Of a stretch of DNA of 64,000 bases, positions 16,834 through 25,997 are shown one piece after another. The stretch covers positions 62,001-126,000 of the forward strand of contig NZ_AFXQ01000008.1 of assembly GCF_000224415.1 (NCBI RefSeq). Reading direction: 5' to 3'. A program made the position numbers and the translations under genes. A model generated the notes under the pieces. The model was not told where the DNA came from. It was given only the letters and a program-made list of their open reading frames with translations, and did not search any database. Origin of the DNA: Citricoccus sp. CH26A (GTDB lineage Bacteria; Actinomycetota; Actinomycetes; Actinomycetales; Micrococcaceae). The stretch's first letter is position 1, and each line of letters starts with the position of its first letter.

Positions 16834-18359
16834 TCAGCCGCCCGCGGTGATCCGCTCGATCGTGCTCACGGCGAGCGCCCGGCGCGGCGAGTCGGCCGGC
16901 AGCATGCGCAACGCCGTCGACCACAGGTCCAGGTCCCCCGCGGCCTCCGGACGCCCCAGGTACGACCACAGTTGCTCGAGACCGGCGTCCTGCAGCACGG
17001 CCTCGCGCAGGTCCGCGTGCAGTTCCCGCCGGATCTCCAGGATGCCGGGTGCCTCGGAGCGCGGCAGCACCATCCCGACGGCGCAGCGCAGCGCCGTCTC
17101 CAGGTCACCGCGGCGCAGCGCGTCCCGGGCGAGGCCGGCGTCCGTGCGCAACGGCCCGCTGATGCGGTACGGGCGCGAGTCGAGCCCGACGGGGCCGGCG
17201 TCCCGTGCGCCCCCGGCCCGGCCGGCCCCGGGGGCCAGGCCCGGGGCCGACGGGCCCGGGGTGGACGGGCCCGTCCCGCCCTCCGCGAATCCGGCCAGCA
17301 TCCGGCGCAACCGGTGCAGCTCGGCCCGCAGGGTCACGTCCTGGCCGCGCCGGCCGTAGAGCATGTCCTCGAGCGCGGCCCCGTCCAGCCCGGGGCGTGC
17401 CAGTCCAGCAGGGTGAGGATCTCCGCGTGCCGGCCGGACACCTCGCGCAGGGCGGCGCCGTCCCGCCCCAGCCGGGCCGGCAGCACGCCGGTGACCCGCA
17501 GCAGCAGGTCCCGGCCCGCGTCCTCGTGCGCGGGAGCACCCGGACCGGGGGCCTCGCCGCCGATCGAGGCGGCCCGGCCGGACGCGGCGGTACGCACCGC
17601 CGGTCCCGCTCCGCGCGCCGCACGGCCGGGCACGACGACGGTGGAGCCGGCCACCCGGCCGGCTCCCGTCCGCTGCCACGTCAGTTCGACGGCGGAGGCC
17701 GCGGCGGCCAGCAGCGGCAGGGCCAGCGGGGAGACGGCCTCGTCCCCGCCGGTCAGGTCCAGCACGCCGAGGATCGACCCGTCCGCGGGGTCCCGCAGCG
17801 GCACCGCCGAGCAGCTCCAGGGGTGGACCACCGGGTGGAAGTGCTCGGCCCGGCTGACCTGCATGGGACGTCCGGTGGCCAGGGCGGCCCCGGGGGCGGA
17901 GGTTCCGACGGACGTCTCGGACCAGTCCGCTCCCGGCACGAAGCCCATCACCTCGGCGCGCCGGGCCGCGGCCGGGTCACCCTCCACCCAGAGCAGCTGG
18001 CCCGCGGCGTTGCCCAGGGCCACGATCAGTCCGGCGTCCGTCGCCGGCTGCACCAGCAGGCGGCGCACGACGGCCAGGACCCCCGCCAGGGGGTGCTCGC
18101 TGCGGGCATGGCGCAGGTCGTCGTCGGCGAGCACGGCGGGCGCCACCGAGGCGTCGATCCGGCCCCGGACGGCCAGGGACCGCCTCCAGGACTGGACCAC
18201 GTCCTCCCGCAGCGGACCGCCGTCCGGCAGCGGCAGGGCGGGGAGCCCGGGCGCGGACCCGGCGTCCCCCGCCGTGGCGCCGGCGGCCAGGGCCGCGAGC
18301 TCGTGGTGCGCCCGCTCCACGTGCCGCTGGTAGGAGGGCGCCGCGAGCCTGGGGATCAC
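16834..18359 (-). pseudogene. GAF-domain regulator of the AcoR type, frameshifted as read
   Basis: The N-terminal frame begins at the GTG at 18359. It has VVQSWRRSLAVRGRID, a GAF domain (LLWVEGDP, ADWSETSVGTSAPG, HPVVHPWSCSAVPL) and ILGVLDLTGG, as in AcoR-like activators. It then changes frame in the C/G run 17389-17395. The C-terminal frame continues with LDGAALEDMLYGRRGQ, LRAELHRLRRMLAG and a helical tail to the stop at 16834. One added base rejoins them into about 508 residues. No sigma-54 AAA domain is present, as in actinobacterial relatives that sit beside aldehyde dehydrogenases. The start shares GTGA with the DUF779 stop. It likely controls the alcohol/aldehyde genes. Confidence 0.75.
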
Positions 18360-18787
18360 CGAGGGTCCATCAGTCGCGAGCGGATGAGGAAGCGCTTGCC
18401 CTCGGGGGCCTCCACCGAGAACCCGGACCCCCGGCCGTCGACCACGTCCAGGGTCAGGTGGGTGTGCTTCCAGTACTCGAACTGCTCGCGGCTCATCCAG
18501 AACGGCAGCTCGGTGCCGTCGGGCAGGTCGAAGGTGCCCAGCAGGATGTCCGCGTCACCGGTGCGGAAGTCACCGTCCGGGAAGCACATCGGCGAGGAGC
18601 CGTCGCAACACCCGCCGGACTGGTGGAACATCAACGGCCCGTGGACCCGCTGGAGGGCCTGCACCAGGTCCAGCGCGGACCGGGTCATCCCGACGCGCGA
18701 GACCTGCTCACCGGGCACCTGGGGGCGGGCGTCGAGCACGGAGGGATGGCCGGCTCCACTCGGAGCCTCCGGGGACGCGGACGTCAT
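18356..18787 (-). CDS. DUF779 family protein
   Basis: The protein has 143 residues. It carries the family's cysteine-rich motif FHQSGGCCDGSSPMC and a C-terminal region with FWMSREQFEYWKHTHLTLDV and FLIRSRLMD. DUF779 genes are very often next to aldehyde dehydrogenase genes. A metal or redox role is plausible from the clustered Cys/His residues, but no function is assigned from sequence. It is translationally coupled (GTGA overlap) to the GAF regulator. Confidence 0.85.
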   Translation of the reverse strand: MTSASPEAPSGAGHPSVLDARPQVPGEQVSRVGMTRSALDLVQALQRVHGPLMFHQSGGCCDGSSPMCFPDGDFRTGDADILLGTFDLPDGTELPFWMSREQFEYWKHTHLTLDVVDGRGSGFSVEAPEGKRFLIRSRLMDPR

Positions 18788-18831
18788 CGCGGTCTCCTGG
18801 GGGTAGGGGATCCCCTCACCGTATCCTTAAA

Positions 18832-18847
18832 CGTGATCCGCGTCACG
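18832..18847. promoter_or_regulatory. CRP/GlxR-like palindrome upstream of DUF779
   Basis: CGTGA-N6-TCACG lies 45 bp upstream of the DUF779 start. It shares the GTGA-N6-TCAC core and spacing of the perfect site at 16768-16787. The same regulator may control both transcripts of the alcohol-oxidation block. Confidence 0.5.
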
Positions 18848-18959
18848 ATCAGGGAACCCGCGGGTGCGCACGGGGTCCTCCACCGGCGGGCCGGGGGGAC
18901 GACCGCGACCCACCGCCTCCCCGCACCGGCATCCCGGGCCTGACCGGGGACGGGACCGC

Positions 18960-19454
18960 TCAGGCGGTCCGGGCCCCGGCACGGCGCTCGGCCGCGGCGG
19001 CGATGTCCGCCAGGTCCTGGCGCATCGCCGTCCGGGAGACGGCCACCCCCAGTGGCGCCGTGAGGGCGCCCAGCAGCTTCCGCGCACGACCGCCGTGCGC
19101 GTGCTCGCCCTGGAAGCGCATCACCAGCTGGGTCCTCGGGGAGGCAACGGCGCCCCCGGTGACCGGCCGCAGCTCGAACTCAGTGCGGTAGCGCGTGCCG
19201 TGGGACTCGGCCTGCAGTTCGGTCCGGCGTCCGGGCTCGACGGCCGTGACGGTCATGTCCTCGGTGGCCTCCTGGCCGAACATCACCCGGGACTCCCGCC
19301 AGCGGGTGCCGACCCGGTAGCCGGTGTCCCCGGAGAGCCGTTCCACGCCGCGCACCCCGCCGAGCACCTGCGCGGTGCCCTCGAGGTCGGTCAACACCTC
19401 CCAGACGGCGGCGGCGGGGGCGTTGACGTGGACGACGACGGACAGTGGCTTCAT
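18960..19454 (-). CDS. SRPBCC family protein
   Basis: The protein has 164 residues from the ATG at 19454 (MKPLSVVVHVNAPAAAVWEV). It has the START-like pattern of a first strand, then VWEVLTDLEG, then alternating strands (GTRWRESRVMFG, TQLVMRFQGEHA) and a long C-terminal helix. Such proteins bind hydrophobic ligands. An in-frame ATG at 19511 is less likely because its extra residues are Arg/Pro-rich and unlike the family. No partner is evident. Confidence 0.7.
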   Translation of the reverse strand: MKPLSVVVHVNAPAAAVWEVLTDLEGTAQVLGGVRGVERLSGDTGYRVGTRWRESRVMFGQEATEDMTVTAVEPGRRTELQAESHGTRYRTEFELRPVTGGAVASPRTQLVMRFQGEHAHGGRARKLLGALTAPLGVAVSRTAMRQDLADIAAAAERRAGARTA

Positions 19455-19557
19455 GGGGACGGACCTCGGTGGACGGCAGGTGGAGCGGACGGGATCACCG
19501 TACCGCTCCACCTGCTGTCCGCTGAACCGTTCCGGCCCAGGACTGAACCGTTCGGGT

Positions 19558-21213
19558 TCAGTACGCCTTGACGCGCTGCTCGACGATCAGGTGGATGAGG
19601 GCGAACCGACCCTCGTCGTCGATCGCCTTGAGCGCGGCCTCCAGGGCGCCGGGCACCTCGGAGTCCTTCTCCACCCGCACGCCGAAGCCGCCGAAGGCCT
19701 CCGCAGTCTTGGCGAAATCGGGGTTCTTCAGCTGGGTGCCGGAGACGCGGCCCGGGTAGTCCCGCTCCTGGTGGGTGCGGATCGTGCCGTACTCCTGGTT
19801 GTCCATGACGATGATCAGCGGGGTGGCACCGTACTGTGCGGCCGTGGCCATCTCCTGGCCGTTCATCAGGAACTCGCCGTCACCGGCGATGGTCACCACG
19901 CGGCGGCCCGGGTAGTTCAGGGACGCCGCCACGGCGGACGGCACCGAGTAGCCCATCGAGCCGTTGCGGGCCGAGACCATGGCCGCGTAGGAGTTGGTCG
20001 GGAAGTAGCGGTGCGCCCAGTTGGTGTGCTCACCGGCGCCCAGGGTGATCATGGCGTCCTCGGGCAGGGACTGCACCAGGTTGGCCATGAGGGTGTCCAT
20101 GCGGGCCTGACCCTCGGAGGGCTCGGCCGGCGGCAGTGCGGCGAACGCCTCCTGCTCACGGCGCATCCGGGCGGTCCACTCCTTCCAGGAGTCCTTCACC
20201 TTGAGGTCCATGCGCACCAGGTCGCGCACGAACACGTCCGGCTTGGCCACGATCTGGTGGGAGACGGGGCCCGAGCGGCCGCGCAGGGACGGGTCGATGG
20301 TGACCAGGAAGTTCTTCTTGTCCCAGTGCTGGCGGATGGTGAAGCCGTCGGTGACGACGTCGCCCGGGACGGTGCCGACGAAGACGATGAGGTCGGTCTC
20401 CTCGAGCAGGTCATAGGTGGGCTTCGGGCGTCCGTAGCCGATCGGGCCCACGTAGGACGGCGAGTTGAAGGGCACGGTGCCCTCGGTGCGCCACTCGGCG
20501 GCGGCCGGGATGTGGTGCTCCTCCAGCCACGTGGTGAGCATCTCCGCGCCCTCGGTCGTCCAGTCGTTGCCACCGGTGATGAACAGCGGCTTGTCGGCCT
20601 CCTGCAGCGCGTCGTGGAGCGACTTCCAGTCCTCGACGGTCATGCCGCCGGGGGCCACCGGGATGCAGGGGTGCAGCGTGGCGTCGATCTGCTCCTTGAT
20701 GACGTCCTCGTGCAGGCCGACGATGACCGGGCCGGGGCGGCCGGAGCTGGCGGCGAACATGGCCTCGGCGACGATCTCGGAGGCGCGGCTGGCGTGGTCG
20801 AGGGTCATCACGCGCTTGGCGCCGGACTCGAACCACAGCTGCGGGTCGAACTCCTGGAACGCCTCCTTGCCGCGGTGCTCGAAGGGGATCAGGCCCACGA
20901 ACAGCACCATCGCGGTGGAGTCCTGCCAGGCGGTGTGCAGGCCCACGTGGGCGTTCGCGGCACCGGGGCCGCGGGTGACCATGGCGATGCCCGGGACCGG
21001 GTTCATCTTGCCGTCGGCCTCGGCCATGTAGGCAGCCCCGCCCTCGTGGCGGCAGATCACGTTCTCGATGGAGGAGTTGTGCAGGCCGTCCAGCACGTCC
21101 AGGTAACTCTCCCCGGGCACCGAATAGACGCGCTTCACGCCGTGGGCCTCCAGCGTGTCCACGATGACGTGGCCGGCGGACTTGGTCTCGGACGTGTTCT
21201 GCTCAGTGCTCAT
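19558..21213 (-). CDS. thiamine-diphosphate-dependent enzyme (acetolactate synthase-like)
   Basis: The protein has 551 residues in three domains. The N-terminal PYR domain has the cofactor-activating glutamate (E57 in ICRHEGGAAYMAEADGK), the middle domain is Rossmann-like, and the PP domain has AGDGEFLMNGQEM and DNQEYGT for Mg2+/ThDP binding. It resembles the acetolactate synthase large-subunit/benzoylformate decarboxylase superfamily. No small regulatory subunit or other branched-chain biosynthesis gene is nearby, so a catabolic 2-oxo-acid or sulfonate role is as likely as acetolactate synthesis. The ATG at 21213 follows AAGGAG. It is monocistronic here. Confidence 0.8.
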   Translation of the reverse strand: MSTEQNTSETKSAGHVIVDTLEAHGVKRVYSVPGESYLDVLDGLHNSSIENVICRHEGGAAYMAEADGKMNPVPGIAMVTRGPGAANAHVGLHTAWQDSTAMVLFVGLIPFEHRGKEAFQEFDPQLWFESGAKRVMTLDHASRASEIVAEAMFAASSGRPGPVIVGLHEDVIKEQIDATLHPCIPVAPGGMTVEDWKSLHDALQEADKPLFITGGNDWTTEGAEMLTTWLEEHHIPAAAEWRTEGTVPFNSPSYVGPIGYGRPKPTYDLLEETDLIVFVGTVPGDVVTDGFTIRQHWDKKNFLVTIDPSLRGRSGPVSHQIVAKPDVFVRDLVRMDLKVKDSWKEWTARMRREQEAFAALPPAEPSEGQARMDTLMANLVQSLPEDAMITLGAGEHTNWAHRYFPTNSYAAMVSARNGSMGYSVPSAVAASLNYPGRRVVTIAGDGEFLMNGQEMATAAQYGATPLIIVMDNQEYGTIRTHQERDYPGRVSGTQLKNPDFAKTAEAFGGFGVRVEKDSEVPGALEAALKAIDDEGRFALIHLIVEQRVKAY

Positions 21214-21467
21214 CAAGGCTCCTTGGACTGTGTGCGGCGGCGGCGGCACTGCCGCACCGCGACCCGGGTGTTCCCACGGGCGGGCCGGGGTGGACTCCGA
21301 GCAAAGATACCCCAGCGCGCCGGACCGCCCGTCACCTGTGGCGGGATGTGTCGTCAGTGAACTGATGATCTCCCGGGCCGGGCCCCGACCCGCCCCGCTG
21401 GCCCCTCCGGACGGCCCCGGGCGGGCACCCTCCGCCTCCCACCGGCCGGTGGCGGGGACGAATTCTG

Positions 21468-21477
21468 TCCTACAGGA
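21468..21477. promoter_or_regulatory. small inverted repeat upstream of the CGNR gene
   Basis: TCCTACAGGA (arms TCCT/AGGA) lies 23 bp before the CGNR start. The 287-bp intergenic region 21214-21500 otherwise holds no clear gene. This could be an autoregulatory site; the evidence is weak. Confidence 0.25.
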
Positions 21478-21500
21478 TCAACCGAAAGTACAGTGCTGAG

Positions 21501-22313
21501 ATGTTCTCCCCCCACACCACGCGCCGTCTCACTCAGGCCGCAGCCCTTGCCAATACCGCCGCCGGTGACCACGGCGGCCAGACCCTTCCCGAACGACTCG
21601 ACGAACAACACCTGGCCGACATCCTCGCCGACGTGTCCCCCCACGCCGGCGAGGCCCGTCCGGCCGGTGCCGAACCCCCCTCCAGTGCCACCCTGCGCTC
21701 GGTGCGCAAGTTGCGGGCCGCCATTGCCGGCATCTGGCACGATGCCGCTGCCGAGGACGCCGGGGCCGCCCTGGCGGGCATCAACCACCTGCTCTCCGCC
21801 GCCGGCCCCGTGCAACTGATCCTGCCCGGGGGGCCCGACGGCGAGAGGCCGGGCACCGCGGCCACGGCGCCGCACTCGGCGGGCGGGCCGGCACCGGGCT
21901 CCCCGGCCCGGACCCCGGCGGTCCTGGACGCCGGACGCGAGGGCGATCCCGCGGAGAAGGAGCTGTCCACCGCCTTCGCACTGGCGCTGACCGACGTGGC
22001 GCTGGCCGGGGAGCTCACCCGGTTGCGGACCTGTTCCGGGGAGGCGTGCGACAACGCCTTCGTGGACCTGACCCGCAACCGCTCCAAGCAGTTCTGCGAT
22101 GAGGCCAACTGCGCCAACCGGGCCCATGTCCGCGCCTACCGGGCGCGCCGGGCGGCCGAGGCGGGGGGCGAGGAGACCGGTGCGGTGTCCGCGGACCGGG
22201 ACGTGCGGCAGGACGCGGACCGCGACAGCGCCCCGGACGGGGAGGGTGCGAAACCCGGCAAGAAGGCGAAGAAGGACAAGGGCAAGAAGAAGTCCAAGAA
22301 GCACAAGAAGTAG
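21501..22313 (+). CDS. CGNR zinc-finger regulator with lysine-rich tail
   Basis: The protein has 270 residues. The N-terminal domain is helical and Ala-rich. The C-terminal CGNR zinc finger has C178, C183, C199 and C204 (RTCSGEACDNAFVDL, RSKQFCDEANCANRAHVRAY), which should bind zinc and DNA. A Pro/Gly-rich insert (about 108-150) separates the parts. After the finger there is an acidic stretch and then a tail of about 20 residues that is mostly lysine (GKKAKKDKGKKKSKK). This tail is unusual and could add non-specific DNA affinity. Target genes are unknown. Confidence 0.82.
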   Translation: MFSPHTTRRLTQAAALANTAAGDHGGQTLPERLDEQHLADILADVSPHAGEARPAGAEPPSSATLRSVRKLRAAIAGIWHDAAAEDAGAALAGINHLLSAAGPVQLILPGGPDGERPGTAATAPHSAGGPAPGSPARTPAVLDAGREGDPAEKELSTAFALALTDVALAGELTRLRTCSGEACDNAFVDLTRNRSKQFCDEANCANRAHVRAYRARRAAEAGGEETGAVSADRDVRQDADRDSAPDGEGAKPGKKAKKDKGKKKSKKHKK

Positions 22314-22319
22314 TGCGGG

Positions 22320-22358
22320 GACGCCGTGGGCACACCGCCGGGTGATGCCCACGGCGTC
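22320..22358. terminator. bidirectional terminator between CGNR gene and membrane protein gene
   Basis: A perfect 13-bp stem (22320-22332 with 22346-22358) and a 13-nt loop lie 6 bp after the CGNR stop and between convergent genes. Confidence 0.7.
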
Positions 22359-22399
22359 GATACCGGCCGGCGCTGCCGCGGCGCGGAGGCGGGGAGGGC

Positions 22400-22822
22400 C
22401 TAGTCGGACCCGGGGCTCTCGTCGGAGGCGGCGCGACCGGCCGCCTCCTCGCGCTTGCGGCGGGCCTCGGCCTTGCGCCGGGCCACGGCCTGCTGGTGCA
22501 GTTCCTCCGAGGAGCGGTGCACCCCGGAGCCCTGGGACAGGTGCTCCGGGTTGTCCTTGGCGGCCAGCTGCAGCATGGCCACCACCACGAGGGACACGAT
22601 GAAGAAGACGCCGAACGCGATCAGCCCGATGTCCACGCGCAGGGGGTTGTCCGAGCCTCCGGAGGCGGTGAACAGGGCGACCCCGCCGCCGACGACGGCC
22701 AGGGCGAAGGAGAAGACGAGTGGTCCCTTGATCGACGCCAGGAACCCGGGCCTGCCCTCGTCCTTGCGGGCCCCGGGCTGACGGGGGTCCCGGGACTGCG
22801 GGCCGGTGCTGGGCGTGCTCAC
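22400..22822 (-). CDS. small two-helix membrane protein, unknown function
   Basis: The protein has 140 residues from the GTG at 22822, which has AGGAG 8 nt upstream. A polar N-terminus is followed by two membrane helices (FSFALAVVGGGVALFTA and IGLIAFGVFFIVSLVVVAML). The C-terminus is a charged, probably coiled helix (ELHQQAVARRKAEARRKREE). I do not recognise a family. Both termini are predicted on the same side of the membrane. Confidence 0.65.
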   Translation of the reverse strand: MSTPSTGPQSRDPRQPGARKDEGRPGFLASIKGPLVFSFALAVVGGGVALFTASGGSDNPLRVDIGLIAFGVFFIVSLVVVAMLQLAAKDNPEHLSQGSGVHRSSEELHQQAVARRKAEARRKREEAAGRAASDESPGSD

Positions 22823-22937
22823 GAACTGTTCTCCTGGTCTACGGGTTCCGGTGCGGCGGCCGTGCGGGGCCGCGGCGCACCCGTCCATTCTACGGGGTGT
22901 AGAGAAACCCCTCGACCCCGCACCGGGAAACCGGCCC

Positions 22938-23528
22938 CTACCTGCGCGGGGCCCGTGGCTCGGCGGCCTCGCGGGCGGCCGGGCCGGCGTCGTGCCGGAA
23001 GCCGAAACCGGAGATGGCCAGGAGCACGGCGATGACGATGGCCCCGCCGCCGACGATGCCGAGCATCCCGTGCGGGTCCAGGTGCAGGAAGATCAGCAGG
23101 CCGATGCCGGACAGGATGCCGACGCCGCCCGTGTAGAGCTGGTCGCGCGCGGGCACGAACTCCCTGCGGTACCGCGCCCAGGCCACCACCTCGGCGAGGC
23201 CGGACCCGATGAGCGCGACCGCGGCGATCAGCCCGGCGACGAACGCCGTGCCGGCGAAGAGCAGGGCGATCGCGCCGACCATGAACACGGCCGCGGCGAT
23301 GGACAGCGGACCGCGCATGCCCTCGGGCACGGGCTCGCGGCGCAGGTACTCCCACAGCCCCGAACCGGAGAACACGAAGTACGCGGCCAGGCCGTACTTC
23401 AGCACGCCCAGCCCCGGCTCCTGCAGGAAGATGGTGGTCAGGCCGAAGATCGCGGCGATGAGGGCGCGCACGAGGATCGGCTTCCACATGATCGCGGCGG
23501 TCTCGACGGGGGCTTTTGCGGCAGGCAC
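22938..23528 (-). CDS. DUF308/HdeD-like six-helix membrane protein
   Basis: The protein has 196 residues with about six short hydrophobic helices in tandem hairpins (VLRALIAAIFGLTTI-like opening, FMVGAIALLFAGTAFVAGLI, LIGSGLAEVVAW, GILSGIGLLIFL). This is the pattern of HdeD/DUF308 proteins. The role is unknown. It lies 115 bp from the preceding two-helix protein and may share its transcript. Confidence 0.6.
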   Translation of the reverse strand: MPAAKAPVETAAIMWKPILVRALIAAIFGLTTIFLQEPGLGVLKYGLAAYFVFSGSGLWEYLRREPVPEGMRGPLSIAAAVFMVGAIALLFAGTAFVAGLIAAVALIGSGLAEVVAWARYRREFVPARDQLYTGGVGILSGIGLLIFLHLDPHGMLGIVGGGAIVIAVLLAISGFGFRHDAGPAAREAAEPRAPRR

Positions 23529-23580
23529 CCGTCCATTCTAGGCCGGGCGCCGGAACGGGCCGGCCGTGGCCGCTCCGCCC

Positions 23581-24975
23581 TCAGTGCTCGCCGGTGCGCA
23601 TCCACGCGTCGGAACGCGCCCGCAGCCCGAGCGTCACGGCGCGGGCTCCCATGAAGACGCCCGCGAAACCGGCCCACAGCAGCGCGAGCTGGACGCCGGC
23701 GCCCGGGGACTGGCCACCCTGCGCCGCGCCCGGGGCGAGCCACGCCAGTCCGGCGAGCGCGGGCAGGTACACCACCAGGTTCACGACGCCGGCCAGGGCC
23801 AGGTAGCGGGCGTCACCGGCCCCGATGAGCACGCCGTCCAGGACGAACACGAACCCGCTGACCGGTTGCGACGCCGCGAGCACCAGCAGGCCCGCGGTGG
23901 CGGCGGCCCGCACCGCCGGATCCGGCGTGAACAACGGCGGCAGCACCCAGGCCAGCACCGCCAGCAGCAGGCCGGTGACCAGCCCGAACCACAGGCTCCA
24001 CCGCACCATGGTGCCGGTCAGGGCGCGCGCCTCGTCCCTGCGGCCGGCGCCCAGCTCCCGGCCGATGAGCGCCTGGGCGGCGATCGCCAGCGCGTCGAGG
24101 GCGAAGGCCAGGGTGGAGTAGACGGTGAACACGAGCTGGTGCGCGGCGAGCGTGGCCACGCCCAGTCCCGTGGCGGCCATGACGGTGGCCAGGATGGCGA
24201 CCCTCAGGCTCGCGGTGCGCAACAGCAGCCAGGAGCCCACCTGCGCGGTCGCCCGCATGCCCGCCCACGACGGCGCCAGGCCGGTCCCGGCGGCACGGAA
24301 CCTGGGCAGCAGCACGGCCAGGTAGACGGCGAACATCCCCCACTGCACGATCGAGGTGCCCGCCGCGGACCCCGCCACGCCCAGGCCGAGGCCGTAGACC
24401 ATGAGGAAGTTCAGCCCGATGTTGAGGCCGAAGCCCACCCCGGCCACGGTCAGGGGCGTCCGGGTGTCCAGCAGTCCGCGCAGGATGCCGGTGGCGGCGA
24501 GCACGCCGAGCATGGCCGGGATGCCCGGCATGGACCACTGCAGGTAGGCGACCGCATGCTCCTGGACCGCCCCGTCCGCGCCGATCAGCCCGGCCAGCGG
24601 GGCGGCGGTGACCCAGCCGGCCACCGCGAGGGCGAGGCCGAGCAGCAGGGCCAGCCAGACGCCGTCGCGCCCGCGGTCCATGGCCGCTCGCCGGTTGCCC
24701 GCGCCCATGAAGCGGGACACCGCCGGGGTGGTCGAGTAGGCCAGGAAGATCATCAGCCCGGTCACGGTGTGCAGGATGGTGGTCCCCACCCCCACGCCGG
24801 CCAGTTGCGCCACGCCGAGGTGGCCGATGATCGCGGTGTCGGCGAGCAGGAACAGCGGCTCGGCCAGCAGGGCCCCGAAGGCCGGGACGGCCAGGGCGAG
24901 GATCTGCCGGGAGACCGGCCGGGTGTCGCGCGGGGCCGCCCGGTGTTCGGGGCGCTCGGCGTCCCGGGTGGTCAT
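23581..24975 (-). CDS. MATE-family efflux transporter (DinF-like)
   Basis: The protein has 464 residues and 12 predicted helices in two related halves. Family features include LALAVPAFGALLAEPLFLLADTA in helix 1, then GVGVGTTIL, LYGLxTR-type RGLLDTRTPLTVAG, and LAIAAQALIGRELGAGRRDEA. These match the DinF branch of MATE exporters. It probably expels organic cations or toxic metabolites with protons or sodium. The ATG at 24975 is used because longer frames enter the protease gene. It follows the CPBP protease gene by 26 bp. Confidence 0.85.
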   Translation of the reverse strand: MTTRDAERPEHRAAPRDTRPVSRQILALAVPAFGALLAEPLFLLADTAIIGHLGVAQLAGVGVGTTILHTVTGLMIFLAYSTTPAVSRFMGAGNRRAAMDRGRDGVWLALLLGLALAVAGWVTAAPLAGLIGADGAVQEHAVAYLQWSMPGIPAMLGVLAATGILRGLLDTRTPLTVAGVGFGLNIGLNFLMVYGLGLGVAGSAAGTSIVQWGMFAVYLAVLLPRFRAAGTGLAPSWAGMRATAQVGSWLLLRTASLRVAILATVMAATGLGVATLAAHQLVFTVYSTLAFALDALAIAAQALIGRELGAGRRDEARALTGTMVRWSLWFGLVTGLLLAVLAWVLPPLFTPDPAVRAAATAGLLVLAASQPVSGFVFVLDGVLIGAGDARYLALAGVVNLVVYLPALAGLAWLAPGAAQGGQSPGAGVQLALLWAGFAGVFMGARAVTLGLRARSDAWMRTGEH

Positions 24976-25001
24976 GGGCCCTCGGCGGTGGTCACGGTCC
25001 C

Positions 25002-25967
25002 TCAGCTGACGAGCGGCAGCAGCGTGTAGGCCACCACGATCGAGACGAGGTTGTTGAACACGTGCAGGATCACCACGAACGCCAGTGACCTGCCCGTGAG
25101 GACGTAGGTCACGCAGATGGCCGCCGCCAGGGTCAGATAGGGGACGACCTCCACGGGGTTGAACTGGAAGCCCGTGCTGATGAAGTGGATCATCGCGAAC
25201 AGCACCATGGAGATCGCCACGCAGACCCAGACGTTGATGTACCGGGAGAGCTTGCCGATCATCAGGTGCCGGAAGATGTACTCCTCCACGAGGGGTGCCA
25301 TCAGCACGGTCACCAGGAGCATGGGCAGGAAGTCGACCTGGGTGGTCATCTCCTCGATGGCCAGCTGGTTGGCGCTCTTGATCGGCTCGCCGGCCGCGAA
25401 CACCACGAGGGCGTTGACCATGATGCACGCGAACCAGACACCCGGGATGAGGCCCGCCTTCAGCCAGCCCCGGTCCCGGAAGGTCTGGAAGGACCGTACG
25501 AACGGCCGCCAGCAGGCGATGAGCACCAGCGCGGAGAGCACCGCGTAGGAGATGAGGTTCACGGCGAAGGTGAACGAGGCCGTGTTGACGGTGCCGTCGG
25601 CGTCCGTGAACCGGTCCATGAACCCCGGGACCAGGGCCACGACCGCCGCGCCGCCCAGGATGAAGATCAGCACGTACGCCAGGACCGTGGCCAGGTCCAT
25701 CCACGTGAAGGGTCCCGGGTCCAGCACGATCCGCTCGCGCTGTGCCCGCCCCGGCCAGCCCGGGGGGATGCCACCAGGTCCACCGTGGGCCGGCTGGACA
25801 CCGGACGGAGCGCCCGGCATCCCGGCGGTGCGGGGGCCCGATCCGGGGTGACCGTACCGTTGTCCCCGCTTCGGCCACCCGGGCGGGATGTCCTGCGCGG
25901 CGGACTGCGGGCCCGGCGGCGGGGCGGAGTGCTGGTACTGCGGTGCCTGCCGCGGGTCCTGGGTCAT
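25002..25967 (-). CDS. CPBP family intramembrane metalloprotease
   Basis: The protein has 321 residues. The first 75 are Pro/Gly/Gln-rich and hydrophilic and hold two copies of the short repeat IPPGWPxRxQR (near 28 and 67). About eight membrane helices follow. The CAAX-protease/Abi motifs are E228-E229-x3-R233 (LVEEYIFRHLM), FAMIHF and HVFNN. The family includes type II CAAX-like proteases and bacteriocin-immunity proteins. The substrate is not known. The disordered N-terminus is probably cytoplasmic. Confidence 0.82.
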   Translation of the reverse strand: MTQDPRQAPQYQHSAPPPGPQSAAQDIPPGWPKRGQRYGHPGSGPRTAGMPGAPSGVQPAHGGPGGIPPGWPGRAQRERIVLDPGPFTWMDLATVLAYVLIFILGGAAVVALVPGFMDRFTDADGTVNTASFTFAVNLISYAVLSALVLIACWRPFVRSFQTFRDRGWLKAGLIPGVWFACIMVNALVVFAAGEPIKSANQLAIEEMTTQVDFLPMLLVTVLMAPLVEEYIFRHLMIGKLSRYINVWVCVAISMVLFAMIHFISTGFQFNPVEVVPYLTLAAAICVTYVLTGRSLAFVVILHVFNNLVSIVVAYTLLPLVS

Positions 25968-25997
25968 GAGGCCATGCTATCGGCGGGCCCCGAGGGG

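Noticed and set aside
19558-21213. Firm naming as biosynthetic acetolactate synthase (ilvB)
   Set aside because: No ilvN, ilvC or other branched-chain genes are adjacent, and the fold is shared by several decarboxylases. Only the cofactor class is supported.
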